Under the pieces are notes generated by a model. It worked only from the letters and a program-made list of their open reading frames with translations, ran no database searches and was not told the origin of the DNA. Positions 28,187 through 41,040 of a DNA stretch of 64,000 nt are shown one piece after another. Both the position numbers and the translations under genes were made by a program. Source of the stretch: Diphasiastrum complanatum. Its lineage: Eukaryota; Streptophyta; Lycopodiopsida; Lycopodiales; Lycopodiaceae. Position 1 is the stretch's first letter. Each line of letters starts with the position of its first letter. The DNA is taken from positions 17,369,353-17,433,352 of the forward strand of contig CM055105.1 in assembly GCA_029204225.1 (NCBI GenBank), in the 5' to 3' direction.

Positions 28187-29991
28187 ACAAGATTTCACAT
28201 AGTCCCTCTTGACAAGTCAAGACCAAACCCTTTGAACCCTTTGATTTATAGCATAACAAGTAAAAATACAACTGTATAAAGTTTAACAGTACATAGAGTA
28301 CCATAAAGCGAAGCAAGTTTTAAAACACCCAGCTGTTACCTGCCACCATCCCACACAACAAAACCGCACAAGTTAGTCACGTGAGGAAGACAGGTGTCAT
28401 AGCTGAGCATCAGTTGTTATCCATGTCCGAGACAAGATTCACTACTTTATCAGCTAGGTTGCATTAAAAACAAGTACATAACTTAGCAATACGTTCTGTC
28501 CTTTTAACGTAGTCATATTAGGGCAGAGGCCATACTGATCAGTAACGGAACAAAAAGAACGTATTAGTTTCACATATACATTCTACATGTAAGCAGCTAT
28601 CTTTCATTACACAGATGGACAGCGACTGGGCGATGGTCACAGTGCTAGTAGGTACTAGAGCACCACCATGCTATACTAGCCCCCACAAGCCTCCCGTATC
28701 AGTTTACCGGGAGTCCAAGCACTGAACAACTTGGGAAAATCCATGCCATTCAAGTGTACCATGGTCGAGCTCTATATAATTATTTGACTTTACTTATATT
28801 AACCGGACTCTGGATGTAGAAAACAACAAAAAAAAAAATTTAACTCACGCCCATGTTACTTACTGCACATGCAGGATCAGCCTATACTGGATTTATTACT
28901 TAAAAAACCATTACACGCAAGGTTTGCAAATCATCATAACTACGTGAATAAAATCATGGTACCAAGTTAGGTCACCCACCATATTGGTGATATTCTGTAA
29001 AGCGTCATACCTGAATGAGAGTTGAAGTCATCTCTTGTGAACTATCCATCTTCAGCTGCTTAAACGAATCACCCACGTGCTAAGGCATTCACACTGAAGG
29101 TATTGGATTAAGTATAGAGTATTCTTGAAGCCTGACTAGCTACTTACTAATCAATAGATTAATTGTATAGCTTTTATTCTTCGAGAGCATTTCCCACCAT
29201 ATACAGATTATTAATAATGGCAATCACTATTACTCAAGAACATATTAGCATATCCAACCACCTTTTTACTACTTCATTTTCCGTAATCACAGCCATCATA
29301 ATACTGGTTTATTAGAGACAGATCCCATCATCCTCTTTATCAAACCAAAAGAGCAATCGTATGTAGCAATACTACATACAGATTACAACCAATCGAGTAT
29401 AGTAAGAGCATTCTTATCAACCATATTCATGCTACAGCTTATGGTAAATCCAGAAACCAACTGGAAAGACAACGGTCCATCGCATTTTTGAATGCATTAC
29501 GTATTGAAAAATGCAAGCAACATTGCTCATACAAAGAGCATATGGTAGATCGATGTAGTTCAAGCGTTAATACTCAGAAAACTAGCGTTGGCCAACGGCC
29601 AGATTCGCATCAGAGAGGGCACTGACTAGCGATTAAACACTTTCCAAAAAAGTTTATAATGATATTCAACCGTTGGTTTGCTGTCCAAGGTTTTTCATAA
29701 GCCAAAAAAAGTTGAAAAAATACCTAAAAAATTGCCCACGTATGCCCGCTGGGACAGCGATTGCTTGTAGTATTATCCAATCCAAATATGCCAGTCAAAC
29801 CTTGCTACTACACAACGGTAATCACAACACCCTATGAGCATTCATCCTTAGCATGCATTCTTATCAGCGAGCTACCATTCAAAACGTTCTCAACTTTGTT
29901 TGCAATACGATTGTTCTTCCAATAGCATCCACGAACGTTCTCTTCAATCACAATCACCGTATGGTAGAGCACCAGGAAAGCAAGAATGAGG

Positions 29992-30133
<142 letters not shown>

Positions 30134-30444
30134 CAACATGAGGGAAAGTGAATATGGTTGTGTGAATTCCCTCTTTATAGAACCAGAGGACACTTAGGTG
30201 TACTAAGTGCAAATTGCTGCTCACTGTTAGATTGACTGTCCATAATGTGCATAGATCCTGGCCGTTGAAAGATTCACAACTTTTCCACCATTTTTTAAAA
30301 AAAAAACCGTTTCTATTAAGTGGGGTCTTTTATCATAGTAAGGCATTTTTTTGCCACCACTAGCAAATAAGGTTAGTATGCAACATTTACATTCCAAAGA
30401 GGTTTGCGAAGCGAATAAAGCGATATATGTACGTAACAGAGCCC

Positions 30445-30446
<2 letters not shown>

Positions 30447-30529
<83 letters not shown>
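30447..30529. repeat. (AG)n microsatellite, 83 bp
   Basis: An uninterrupted AG tract, homologous in position to 18050-18241. Confidence 0.98.
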
Positions 30530-30535
<6 letters not shown>

Positions 30536-30596
30536 GCCCTCCTTCTTATAGAGACCGAAGTTCACTTCAGTGCACCAAGCATTTGATAATGCCCAC

Positions 30597-30800
30597 TGTT
30601 ACGTCCATGTCCAGTATGAGGGATTTAGAATAATTCTTGACATGGGTAGCTGGTCACTCTAGTGTATAAGGTTATTAGTAATGCTTCGTCATTCCGAGCT
30701 TGGCCAGTATTGTAATTAATAATCTTATGAGGGCCCAGACCTATAATTGGACGTAGGGCACTTGCATGGTGTCTGACTATCATAATGCAAGAATAGGAGG
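30597..30800 (+). repeat. Gypsy-B-like LTR start, diverged fragment
   Basis: It starts TGTTACGTCCATGTCCAG and shares scattered blocks ('gttattagt', 'gagggcccag') with the Gypsy-B LTR at 51758 and 55321. It is truncated by the following Copia piece. Confidence 0.55.
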
Positions 30801-30839
30801 TCAATTGCTTATTCAGAGTGCATGGAAATTCTAAGAAGA

Positions 30840-33800
30840 ATATTCTATCCTCATGGGAGAGAATATATACAGGATCTTTATGAGTTTCTGATAGATGATG
30901 AAGATGAACCTCTAGGTGCACAGGAATTAGTGAGATACAAGAAGAGGTCTAGGCTTGCACTTCACTGTATTAAGATAAATGTAAGCAATGATCTTTTAAG
31001 GGAAGTATCATCATGTAAGAGTGCTAAAGAGGCTTGGGAATCTTTAATATCTATCTATGAGTCTAGTAACACTTCGAGGGTTCTCATGCTTAGGAATCAG
31101 ATTCTACAAAGCATGAAGAGGAGTGATGAGAGTGCACAAGATTATGTGCTAAGAATCAAGTCTCTTAATATGGAGTTAGCTTCCATTGGAGAGAAGATTT
31201 AAGATAGTGAGCTTGTTCAGATTGTCCTAAATGGTCTAGGGAGTGGCTTTACAAATTTGGTCCAAAGCTTTGAAATCCAAGACACTTTGCCTACTATAGA
31301 AAAGCTACACAGTGTATTAGTAGCTGAAGAGTGTAGGATGTTGCATACCAATGCAAGAATGAATGCCATTTCTCTGCAGGATGGTGATGAGAAAGCTAAT
31401 TTCTCATTCAAAAGCAAGAAGAAGACCAATGGCAAGAAGAAGCACTTCAAGGAGACCAAGGAGGAGGATGAGGCTTCAAGCTCAAAGGGCAAGATCAAAG
31501 ACAAGTCCAAGTACAAATGTTTTTTCTGTGGAAAGAAAGGACATTTTGCATCAGAATGTCTCAAGAAGAAGAAGGCATAAGAGAGCAAACAAAGCAACAT
31601 TGCACATCAGGAGGAAGAGGAGGATGAAGAGTCATCCTTGATGGTTTCCAACAAACCACCATCATCCAAGAGCAACACCAATGATTCTTGGTGGATTGAT
31701 AGTGGGGCAAGTTCCCACATGACATATCAAAAGGACATATTCTCCACCTTACTTTCTTACAATGACTTACATAGATCAATCTATACTGCAAGTAGTCAAG
31801 AATGTAAGATAAGTGGAATAGGAACAATTCCCTTGTATGTGGGATCATCCAAAAGGATGAATCTAGATAATGTTCTTTATGTTCCTAAGTTAACCAAGAA
31901 TTTGCTTAGTGTTGGCCAGTTAATGGATAGTGGCCTAGATGTACAATTTAAGCATGGAGTTTGTTCCATCCTTAGAAATGATGAATGTATAGCCAAAGGC
32001 TTTAAGCAAGGTAGATTGTTTAAGCTTGATGCTAATATTGCAGTGGAGAGTGTTAACTTGGCAAAGGTGGAGCTATCAAAGGTGGAACTGTGGCACAAAA
32101 GGTTGGGCCACCGCAACTACAAAGCCATGGAATCTATGGCTACAAAGGAGCTTGCAGTTGGACTCCCCAAGCATTTGTCAAAGTGTGGGAAGAGATGTGA
32201 AGCATGCAGCCTCTCAAAGGCTCACAAACTACCCTTCTCAAGATCTACATCAAGATCAGACTCCCCTCTTGAACTCATCCATTCGGATGTTCGTAGTTTT
32301 TCACATGAGTCTAATGGTGGTGCCAAGTACTATGTAATCTTCATTGATGACTATTCTAGACTTTGTTGGATGTACCTCTTGTCTAGCAAATCAATGGTGT
32401 TTGATTCTTTTGTAAAGTTCAAGACTTTGGTAGAAAATCAACTTAATACCAAGATTAAGGTATTAAGGAGTGATAATGGAGGTGAATATATCTCCAATAA
32501 GTTGATTGACTTTTGTGGTTCTAATGGCATAAAGAGGGAGTTGTCATGTGCATACACCCCTCAACAAAATGGAGTGAGTGAGAGAAGAAATAGATCTATT
32601 TGTGAGTGTGCTAAGGCCTTAAGGCTAGATGCTTCTCTATCCAAACCATTTTGGGGTGAAGCAATAACTTGTGCTAACTATTTGTGCAATAGATTGCCAA
32701 ACCAAGCCATTGGAGGAATCACACCATTTGAAGCTCTATTTGGAGAGAAGCCCAATCTCAAAGATCTCAAAGTTTTTGGATCCACCTGCTATGTACACCA
32801 ATCCTTGGATAAGAGAAGGAAGGATGATGCAACATCCATCAAAGGCATCTTTGTGGGATATGGTGAGAATAGCAAAGGTTATAGAGTCTTCAATCCCATC
32901 ACTAGCAAGGTGATAGTGAGTAGGGATGTTATTTTTTATGAAGGACATGCTTGTGATTTGGATGATAATGCTACTAATCATCTTGATGCCAAGGATCATG
33001 CTAGGATAGAGGAGGAGCTTCCAAGTGAAGAAGAACTTGAGGATCCACCTCAAGATGCAAGAACTCCAAGAACTCCAAGAACTCCAAGAAGATCTACAAG
33101 GGCAAGATCTGAGCCATTGAGGCTCACCTATGATGGTCAAGGTGATCAAAGGGAAGGCTCATCATCTTTCACATCTTACACCTTTCTTACTTCAATGTTA
33201 GATGAGCCAACATGCTATGAAGATGCTTGTAAGTCTAAAAGTTGGATAGATGCTATGCAAGTTAAGTATGATGCTCTTATTGAGAATCATACTTGGGATC
33301 TTGTGGATCTTCCTCAAGGGAAGAAACCTCTTGATTGCAAGTGGGTGTTTAGATTGAAGTATAATCAAGATGGATCAATAAGCAAGCATAAAGCTAGGCT
33401 TGTTGCCAAAGGTTTTTTACAAACCAAAGGCATTGACTATGATGAGACTTTTGCTCCTGTGGCTAAGCTTGTTACTATCAGTTGATCATTAGTCTTGCTA
33501 CAACCTTCAATTGGGAGCTATTCCAACTTGACTTCACAAATGCATTCCTCAATGGTTATTTGGAGGAAGAGATCTACATGAGGCAACCCGAGGGCTTCAT
33601 CAAGGCAAAGCATGAAGGAAAGGTGTGTTTTTTGAAGAAGAGCCTTTATGGGCTCAAGCAAGCACCTAGAGCATGGTACTCTAGGCTAAACTCTTTTCTC
33701 ATTTCCATCAATTTTGTAATGAGTGCCTATGATCCATCATTTTATATAAGTTTTCATGATGGCATGATCATTATTCTTGTTTTGTATGTAGATGACATTA

Positions 33801-34115
33801 TCTTGAGTGGAAATGATCTAGATGGAATTAGAGATGTAAAAATTGCTTTAGCAAAAGAGTTTAAGATGGTAGATCTTGGCCTATTAAGCTTCATTCTTGA
33901 AATAGAGGTTATTAGAGGATGTGATTTTAGCTTCATTTGTCAATCTAAATATGCTACATCCATCCTAGATAGATTTGGAATGAAGAATTGTAAAGGCATT
34001 GAGACACCAATGGAGCAACATGTAAAAGCATCTATTGGTTGTGATGAAGCATCCTTTGAGGACATCACATTATATAGAAGGCTTATTGGCTCCTTGATCT
34101 ATTTAACTATAACTT
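30840..34115 (+). pseudogene. Copia-5: gag to reverse transcriptase
   Basis: A near-complete copia polyprotein lacking the LTR, the gag N terminus and RNase H. Gag core (SAKEAWESLISIYES), zinc knuckle CFFCGKKGHFASEC (31518-31560), protease WWIDSGASSHMTY, ELWHKRLGHRNYKAM, integrase (VIFIDDYSRLCWMYLL, RSDNGGEYISN), and RT (LDFTNAFLNGYLEEEIYM, YVDDIILSGND) are present. Inactivating changes are in-frame TAA codons at 31200-31202 (in gag) and 31578-31580 (just after the knuckle), and a frameshift near 33483 consistent with a 1-bp loss. An 'RTPRTPRTPRR' tandem repeat lies near 33060. The RT ends abruptly at about 34115. Confidence 0.93.
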
Positions 34116-34960
34116 CTGGTAGATGTCATATCAAGATTCTAGCTTTTGCAGCTAGATTATTCTTGATTCAATATTTTGCATTTTTTGAGAAACCCTAAAT
34201 TTGGTAGGATCTCTTGACTTTCAGGTTGCTGGACTTTTCAAGAGTGCATTTCAATCATAGGTGTTGGCAAAAGTTCATCATATTGTATTTAGATCTATTG
34301 TGATCAAGAAATCAAGATTCTATGTGCTAGGAATTGCTAGAAAGAAGAGAAAAAAGAGAGGATAGAATGTTCCATATCTTTGTGATTTCTTTTTTAGTTT
34401 CATTTGTTGATTTCAAGGGAGTGCTTTGTGCATTGAAACAGGTTCAAAGTGAGCAAGATGGCAACCTCAAGTGGCTACATGTTGGAAGGCAATGATAGGC
34501 TTACCTCAATCAACTATTCTACTTGGAAGGTGAGGATGAAGTCCTTATTGGAGATGAATGAGTTGATGGAGATTGTTGTAGGTGTGGAGGAGAGGCCTCA
34601 AGCACCCCAAGATCAGTTGAGGTATGATAAGGGAGCTAAAAGAGCTCTACACATGATTAAGATGAATGTTACCAATGAGCTTCTCAAGGAAGTTGGTAAG
34701 TGCATTACCTCAAAGGAGGCTTGGGATTCATTAAAGAAGCTTTATGAATCGAAGTCTACATCTAGGGTCCTAACTTTAAGAAGACAAATCTTTTCTAGTT
34801 TGCAAAAGAAGGAAGAGAGTGCTCATGTTTTTGTTTTGAGAGTTAAAGCATACAACGATGAGCTTGCATGTATTGATGAGAGCATTAATGATGTAGAACT
34901 TGTTCAAGTTGTTCTTGAAGGCTTGTTGGATGATCATGCTAATCTTGTTCAAAGGGGACC
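34116..34960 (+). pseudogene. Copia-6: leader and gag N-terminal part
   Basis: A copia leader (no LTR) joins directly to the RT of Copia-5. Gag begins at 34449 or 34458 (MATSSGYMLEGNDRL) and includes NYSTWKVRMKSLLEM, SKEAWDSLKKLYES and ELVQVVLEGL. It stops at about 34955, where unrelated sequence starts, so no zinc knuckle or pol is present. It is clearly a different copy from Copia-5, because its gag differs throughout. Confidence 0.88.
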
Positions 34961-35201
34961 ACGGGGTAGGAGGGTCTGAAGGGCTGACCTAACATAATTA
35001 AACATAACCCAAGACAATTTTTCCAAGATGATACCAGCATTTAAGAAGAAGTACGTAGATGAACCCAATAAAAGGCAACAACATCTCGTTAATTTGTCTC
35101 TGATCCAATCTAAACCAGAAATTTAACTCAAGACAGTTCTTTAATACTTAGTAACACAGACATAGACATATTTTCCATTCACTTCACCTCTCGCGAAGAT
35201 A
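34961..35201. other. Unassigned, possibly part of the Helitron relic
   Basis: A short readable stretch ('ITQDNFSKMIPAFKKKYVDE', 34993-35055) is not recognised. It may be host sequence or upstream transposon sequence. Confidence 0.3.
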
Positions 35202-35530
35202 GTGACCGGCAAAAATATAGGTGGTAGAGTCCTCATTCCACGAATCCCTTTAGTGCCGAGCAATTCAAACTTGCCATTTGAATTGTAGAGTTCAGTTCCC
35301 TATTAGACCGCTGGCTTTCGCTATGACAATAAACAAGGCCCAAGGGCAGACAATGGATACAATTGGATTATTTGCTACGACCCATGTTTAATCATGGTCA
35401 GTTGTTTGCCACGACCCATGTTTAGTCATGGTTAGTTGTTTGTTGCCCTATCTAGAGTGCAAAATGCAACAAGTGTGCGAGTATTGATTAGAGATATTGG
35501 CGATCGATTTATGAATGAGGAAGGAATGAA
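35202..35530 (+). pseudogene. Helitron/PIF1-type helicase C-terminal fragment
   Basis: The + strand reads VTGKNIGGRVLIPRIPLVPS, then after a frameshift FPIRPLAFAMTINKAQGQTM (helicase motif), then FVALSRVQNATSVRVLI. This is the conserved end of the PIF1-like helicase carried by Helitrons. Between the motifs a ~34-bp segment ('cgacccatgttta-tcatgg') is duplicated in tandem. A stop after PFEL and the frameshift show it is dead. No Helitron CTRR end was identified. Confidence 0.82.
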
Positions 35531-36299
35531 GATTTACACAGAATATTGTGTATTCGAAAGAGCTTACAATTCGTTAGAATTAGTATATATTTTAGTTAGG
35601 ATTTCGACATACATTGGTTAGGGTTATTTACGTATGTTGTGTATGGGTAAGTGTAGGGATATGGTTAAGTATTACGGTTACAATTTAGGATTAGGCTTTA
35701 GAGTTAGAGTTAGAGTTTACAGTTAGAGTTTACGGTTAGATATTATGGTTAGAGTTAGGGTCATTGGCGTGATGACGAACAATATTGCTCATATTCAAAA
35801 AAATATGGTATACAAGGAAATGTTTGAACATAGACCTGGTGAGATTTAATGTTTTGGTTATATTTAAAACATTAGTAACATTTTTTTTAATGTTGTTGTT
35901 TAGATTGGTAGTATGTTGTAAACATCAATTTGACTTACATTGTCCATGTTGTCGCAGATGTTAAATATTGTGCTACATCACAAAATATTTGTGCAAGAGT
36001 TGATAAAAATGTTTTATTTCGACAATGAAGAGTACATCTCCAATGTTGTGGCTTACTAGGAGGTGGATAGATTTTATGTAGTTTTTTTCCTTAAAAACAA
36101 TCATTTCTAGATGTAGAGTTGTTGATTAGTAATGTGAGTTGTGCTTATAAGAACATCAGTTCTGGCAAAATTAATGCTTTGGAGTTATGTGATTTATCAA
36201 TTGATTTGTTGTCCATGTATTAAAAATTTATAATATGAATTTGTTGTTGCGTTATTGGTGAAATTCAATTCATGTACAAACTTTGCTTTTTGTGCTAAA
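35531..36299. other. Anonymous, with degenerate TTAGAG-like runs
   Basis: At 35690-35765 short 'ttagagttagagttta' and 'ttagggtca' runs loosely resemble plant telomere repeats, but they are too irregular to call an interstitial telomere. No gene was seen in the remainder. Confidence 0.4.
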
Positions 36300-36655
36300 A
36301 TTATGCATTTACACACGTACATGCATACACACACGCTCATATATGCATACATAAGAATACATATACACATACATGTACAAACACACATACATACACGGAG
36401 GACATCTCATACAGACATACATACATATACATGTACACACATACAAACATACATACGCATACATACACCCACCTACATACATGGGCATAGGTGCACCACA
36501 CATACACACATTTATATAAACACACATACATAGATGCACACATACGTACAAATCCACACATAACCACATATGTCCATCTTCCCTGACATCTTCGACATAC
36601 GCATTCACATACACATACGTACATTGCATATGAACACATACACATACGATATGTA
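36300..36655. repeat. Alternating purine/pyrimidine tract rich in ACAT/ACAC
   Basis: A ~350-bp cryptic microsatellite built from 'cacacata' and 'acatacat' variants. Long alternating R-Y runs are the class of DNA prone to Z-form or slipped structures. The open frames on both strands here are by-products of the repeat. Confidence 0.9.
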
Positions 36656-38022
36656 TATCAAAGTTAATAGAGATTCAGTTATTTTATGATTGCTCTATTG
36701 TGATGACATGGTTTTCACTCTAAAAGTGAAATAGAATTTGATAGGATATAAAAATCAAAATGTTATCTTTGCTTTTGTAATCTAATTATGCAAAATTTTA
36801 ATACGAGGTATTAGTGCAAGGAAAATTTTGTGGGTAAAGCTTGACAACTAGAGTTTTTAACATTGATATTGGAAGATCACCAATGGATCTAACATGCATT
36901 TCAAGCTCAAATTAGAAAAAAAGAGCACAAAGATGATTGTTTTATCACCTACCTACTCTTGATCAAATCTGCGTTGTATAAAATTGATCATTGTTGCAAC
37001 GTCATTTTTTATGATGTTCATGATTTATGCGATGTACTTATTGTGTAAAGGGACAAAGCCAAGTATGAACTTTGTCAAATATTGAATCTTGGAGGTTCTC
37101 ACTACTTGATAATAGAAGAAATCATGTTATTTGGTTCCTATGGCAAAAGAGTGGTATAACTTCTACGCATAGGAAGTTTTTAATTGACATTTGTAAATTT
37201 AATATAATTGATAGTGAAGCATTCTATATGAATCTAATCTCTATATCAATTGGGATACTTTCTTAATTCTCTTGGAATTCATAAGAATAAAAAAAAGAGG
37301 ACAACTCTTACTAAAAAAAATGCTTAAGAAAAAATCTAATTTCAATTTGAAGAAAAATATAAAAATATGCAAATACCCACTTGGAGGCCAAATTGGATTA
37401 TATTCAAGGGTCAAAATGTGAGACCGCATCAATGGAAATCATGTGAAGGGTACCTGAGTTCATCCAAATGACATTATTATATTGTTTTATGTACATTCAC
37501 AAGACTACTTGATAATTGTCAAGATAGTTCTATAACCAAAATATAGTACATAAATGAAATGTATGTCCTATCATGGATGTAAGATTTATCATGTACTTAA
37601 ATCAAATTTTCAATCTTATATAACTCATCTCTATATTTGACAACATTGGAAACAAGATCATGGATTTCTAGTTTGCTAGTTTTGCATTTACAAGTTTCAT
37701 AGTTAAAAATGGTTGGATCTTGACACTTTTAAAAAGTCCCAAGTGTTGAAACTTTAGTAGATCTCACACACTACAAAAGTGTCAAAATATACTAATGAAA
37801 GGACTTAGCAAAGAGATATTTGAAAAATTAGACTCTTAATGGGAGTTACATAAAATAAACTTGTCATCAAGAAAGAGATCTGAAGTCATAATGACAATTT
37901 ATTTTTCACAAGTTTTTCTGATTGATGTTTATTGAACTTGGACCCATTGCCCCCCCCCCTTAGTGCTAACTTCATTAATTACCGACTCTCCATACTGTAT
38001 GTATCGGTAGGTAAGTAAGTAA

Positions 38023-38024
<2 letters not shown>
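36656..38024. other. No recognisable feature
   Basis: AT-rich DNA with short open frames only. A poly-C run lies at about 37951-37959. Confidence 0.5.

Positions 38025-38086
<62 letters not shown>
38025..38086. repeat. (CT)n microsatellite, 62 bp
   Basis: An uninterrupted CT tract. Confidence 0.97.
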
Positions 38087-38088
<2 letters not shown>

Positions 38089-38430
38089 TTACATAAACCT
38101 GCAGAAGAAGATCAACGTCAAAGCAGTTCTACAACATCCAACCAAATCTTATACTAAGAAACAAAAGAATTTCGTAAGGATTTTGCTCGGCATCTGGACT
38201 TTTTTTTACATCAAAATAGATCTCATCTAAATTCTACAACACCCAACTACCAACTACTCCTGAAACTATTCACAAACTCGCAATAATTTTTTTTCCACCC
38301 CAGCACACCTTTAAGATGAAAACTTATCACTAACCATGAATATCTATCATCTGATGGTAATCAAGACAATGTGACATGACTATATGGCATTCATCATTAT
38401 CAGAAAGTTCCAATCTAGTAAAAAATGCAC

Positions 38431-38601
38431 CTGCAATTCATGGTTAGATATTTGAGACAATTCTTCTAAACAAAATTTAATAGTGACAAGCTTCTTGCAG
38501 CATTCTTCTAGTGCTACTTGTTTACAAGATTCGACCAGCACCTCGGTCTTTCAGCCAGGAGTATAAGGGGTTGTAGGACCAGAAGCTTCACTTTTAGCAA
38601 T
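38431..38601 (-). pseudogene. Candidate host exon, 57 codons with one stop
   Basis: On the minus strand a 171-bp segment has an AG acceptor (cttggcag) and a GT donor (cag/gtgcat) in the same phase. It reads AKSEASGPTTPYTPG, a TGA, then KTEVLVESCKQVALEECCKK and LEELSQISNHELQ. It looks like ordinary plant protein, not transposon, but I do not recognise the family. The internal TGA suggests a pseudogene or a different splice choice. See the related exon candidates at 38797, 43111 and 56310. Confidence 0.4.
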
Positions 38602-38796
38602 CTGCCAAGACAATAAGCAGTAAAATAATCACACCAGATGCACAACTAACATAAGCGCATGGAGAGGAAGTACCTTCTGCTATTAAAGTGAAAGAAATTT
38701 CTACAGGTTCTGTGATGCTTTTCTTAAGCATTTAACTGTTTTCATTTAGGATCAGAAAGTACACAAGGAGCTTCATAAAAGTGGTCAACTCACAAC

Positions 38797-38853
38797 TTGC
38801 ACGCGATCAAGTGCATTGAGTAGTGGAAGCTGATATATGCTATACAGCTGTCC
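38797..38853 (-). other. Candidate host exon, 19 codons
   Basis: The minus strand reads GQLYSIYQLPLLNALDRVQ between an AG acceptor (ttgacag) and a GT donor (caa/gttgtg). The length is a multiple of three and it is in phase with the exon candidate at 38431-38601. The family is unknown. Confidence 0.4.
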
Positions 38854-39002
38854 CTGTCAAGATATATGCTAGAAAAATCTAGCACATAACTCACCATCCA
38901 AGATAGATTGACAATTACAAACACTTGAAAAAATACAAGAACTTTACTGAGTACAAAAGACAATATGCAGTATATCTCTCTGTATGAGCATGTGTGCACA
39001 CA

Positions 39003-39093
<91 letters not shown>
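39003..39093. repeat. Compound (TG)n(AG)n microsatellite
   Basis: About 20 bp of TG followed by ~70 bp of AG. Confidence 0.97.
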
Positions 39094-39097
<4 letters not shown>

Positions 39098-39671
39098 ATA
39101 ATGCCTGGTAAGTTACCCAAAGGTACATAAGACTAACAAGTACATTTCCAAATATGTATGTAGATATGGGAGCGTAGAACATCTATAAAAGAGTCTAACT
39201 CAGTAAAATAAGATCTCTACTATATTAGCAACAGGCAAAAGTATGCAACAAAAAGCATCAAGTACAGTTGCAAACAAAATGTCAAACCGACTCATAAGAG
39301 TCCAGTTACAACTCCGAAGTATGATGAAATGCTGACAACCAGGGCTGGAGGGTAACTGAGTGACATGAAGAATGTACTTGTTGACACCAAGGGTGATGTA
39401 TAGTTCATATATGCTTAGAGGCAGCCCTGTGCAAAGTCCTCCGACGCTGATCTCGATGTCTGAAGGGAATGATAGTCTCCCTCTGAGTTTGACTCACAAT
39501 CTCACATTCTAGAAGAAGGATGATATGCAGTTGTGACGTGGTGGAATCCCTCCATGTATCATGTCTCAAGCAAACCATCTAATGTAGCATCAGCGATACA
39601 CATCTCTGATCTTCGTGACCAATGAACACAAAGTGACAGGCTGGTCACGAAATAAGCAGTAATATCAACCT

Positions 39672-39830
39672 ATGATCTCATAGTATAATGGGCATTGAAA
39701 GATAAAGTGCTCTTCAACCTTCACATCATCCATAGAGCATAGCTCACATAGCCTGCGTTCACAAAGAGTCCCACAAAACCTACCAAGTCTCAACCTGAAG
39801 GTGATCTGATAATTACCCTCAACTGACCCA
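39672..39830 (-). pseudogene. LINE-type C-terminal zinc finger relic
   Basis: The minus strand reads ITFRLRLGRFCGTLCERRLC followed by ELCSMDDVKVEEHFIFQCPL. The C-x2-C ... H-x4-C spacing with 'EEHFIFQCPLY' is the zf-RVT signature found after reverse transcriptase in plant non-LTR elements. No RT core was found nearby. The surrounding 39100-40440 holds no other recognised feature. Confidence 0.7.
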
Positions 39831-40589
39831 ATGTATATTGTAGACTATGTGACATCTCAAAATCCAAATATGGCGCACATGTCAAAACTCCGTATGGACT
39901 CCTCTCCAAGAAATGTAACCTGTAGAACTCCAGGTTGACCACCAACTGCTCCGACCAAAATCGTCGAGTATATGCTAAGTTTATATATTGCCTTATGTAT
40001 GAGTGTGTGTGCCATCAGGAAGGTGAGATATAGAGATACCATACGAGTTTAAGAGGCGTGTGGCATGAGAATACCAAGACCAGTGGTGACATTGCTTATG
40101 AAGACTCCGAGACGAAGTAATGGCTATATCTGAGAGAGGATCCCCAACAATCTATATCCCACGAGCATTATGTCCTATGTATACAATTATGAGAGGACCC
40201 ATGAAATTATTATGGAATTGTTACTAGACCTAGACCACACATGGGTGTCACTGACCAGGAAGGAGTTCGAACTATAGAATGCAGAGAGGCTCTTCTATTT
40301 AATAATTCAATTTGGCCTTGACATGCTCATAGAATTCGATCTCTCAATAAAATAACAAGGCCCAACTTGGGCATAAATACTAATGACCTAGTGAAACATA
40401 AAGACAAGGCATTATTCTTCTAACACTCCCCTTCACAGGCAATTTGTTATCTATCACTCTGAGTAGATTTCTGAAATTCTTACGTTTCTCTACTGCACGA
40501 TTTTGCAGAAGAAATCAGCAACCTGGTCACCAGTATCACAATATACCAGCTCAGCTCCTTCACTATGCAACTTGTCTATTAAAAACGTT

Positions 40590-41040
40590 TTATCCGTCAT
40601 TCTTGGGATTTACGGTGTTCTTTCAAAAATTTATCAAGATTCATTCACAGATTGCCACCCCACTTAATCAAGTTCTAAGGGGATGAAAAGTCGAAAAGGT
40701 AGGCCCAGTCCTCCGATAAAATGGAACAAAAAGTTAGTTGAGAGTAGACTTTCCGAATTACCAAGTGATATAGTGAGAGATTACAATCCGAAGTTCATCG
40801 GTCACTTTTGGTCGGCCGTATTTGCCAAGCTAGAAACATCATTGAGCTTTAGTTCTTCAAATCATCAAAATGGACGTTCAGAACTAATCAAACGATGGAA
40901 CAAATGCTGCAAGAGTATGTTTCTCGATTTATGCTTATGTATGGATACCACCCTAGATCACCCATTTCTATAGAAGGGTATAAGTATACCCATAGGCATC
41001 CCTTGGAGGAGGAGCTTGATCTTGTGTGGTAGCTACATGC
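40590..41040 (+). pseudogene. Gypsy relic: RT thumb joined to integrase end
   Basis: FLGFTVFFQKFIKIHSQIAT (RT thumb, 40600-40680) is followed after ~80 bp by integrase sequence (VRDYNPKFIGHFWSAVFAK, then SFSSSNHQNGRSE, 40764-40885). A frameshifted GYHPRSPISIEG lies near 40940-40975. RNase H and the front of integrase are missing, so this is an internally deleted Gypsy copy. Confidence 0.82.

Noticed and set aside
35690-35765. Interstitial telomere repeat
   Set aside because: Only irregular TTAGAG/TTTACGG variants; no run of the plant TTTAGGG unit.
36197-36645. Cys/Val/Tyr-rich and His/Thr-rich frames
   Set aside because: By-products of the ACAT/ACAC tract.
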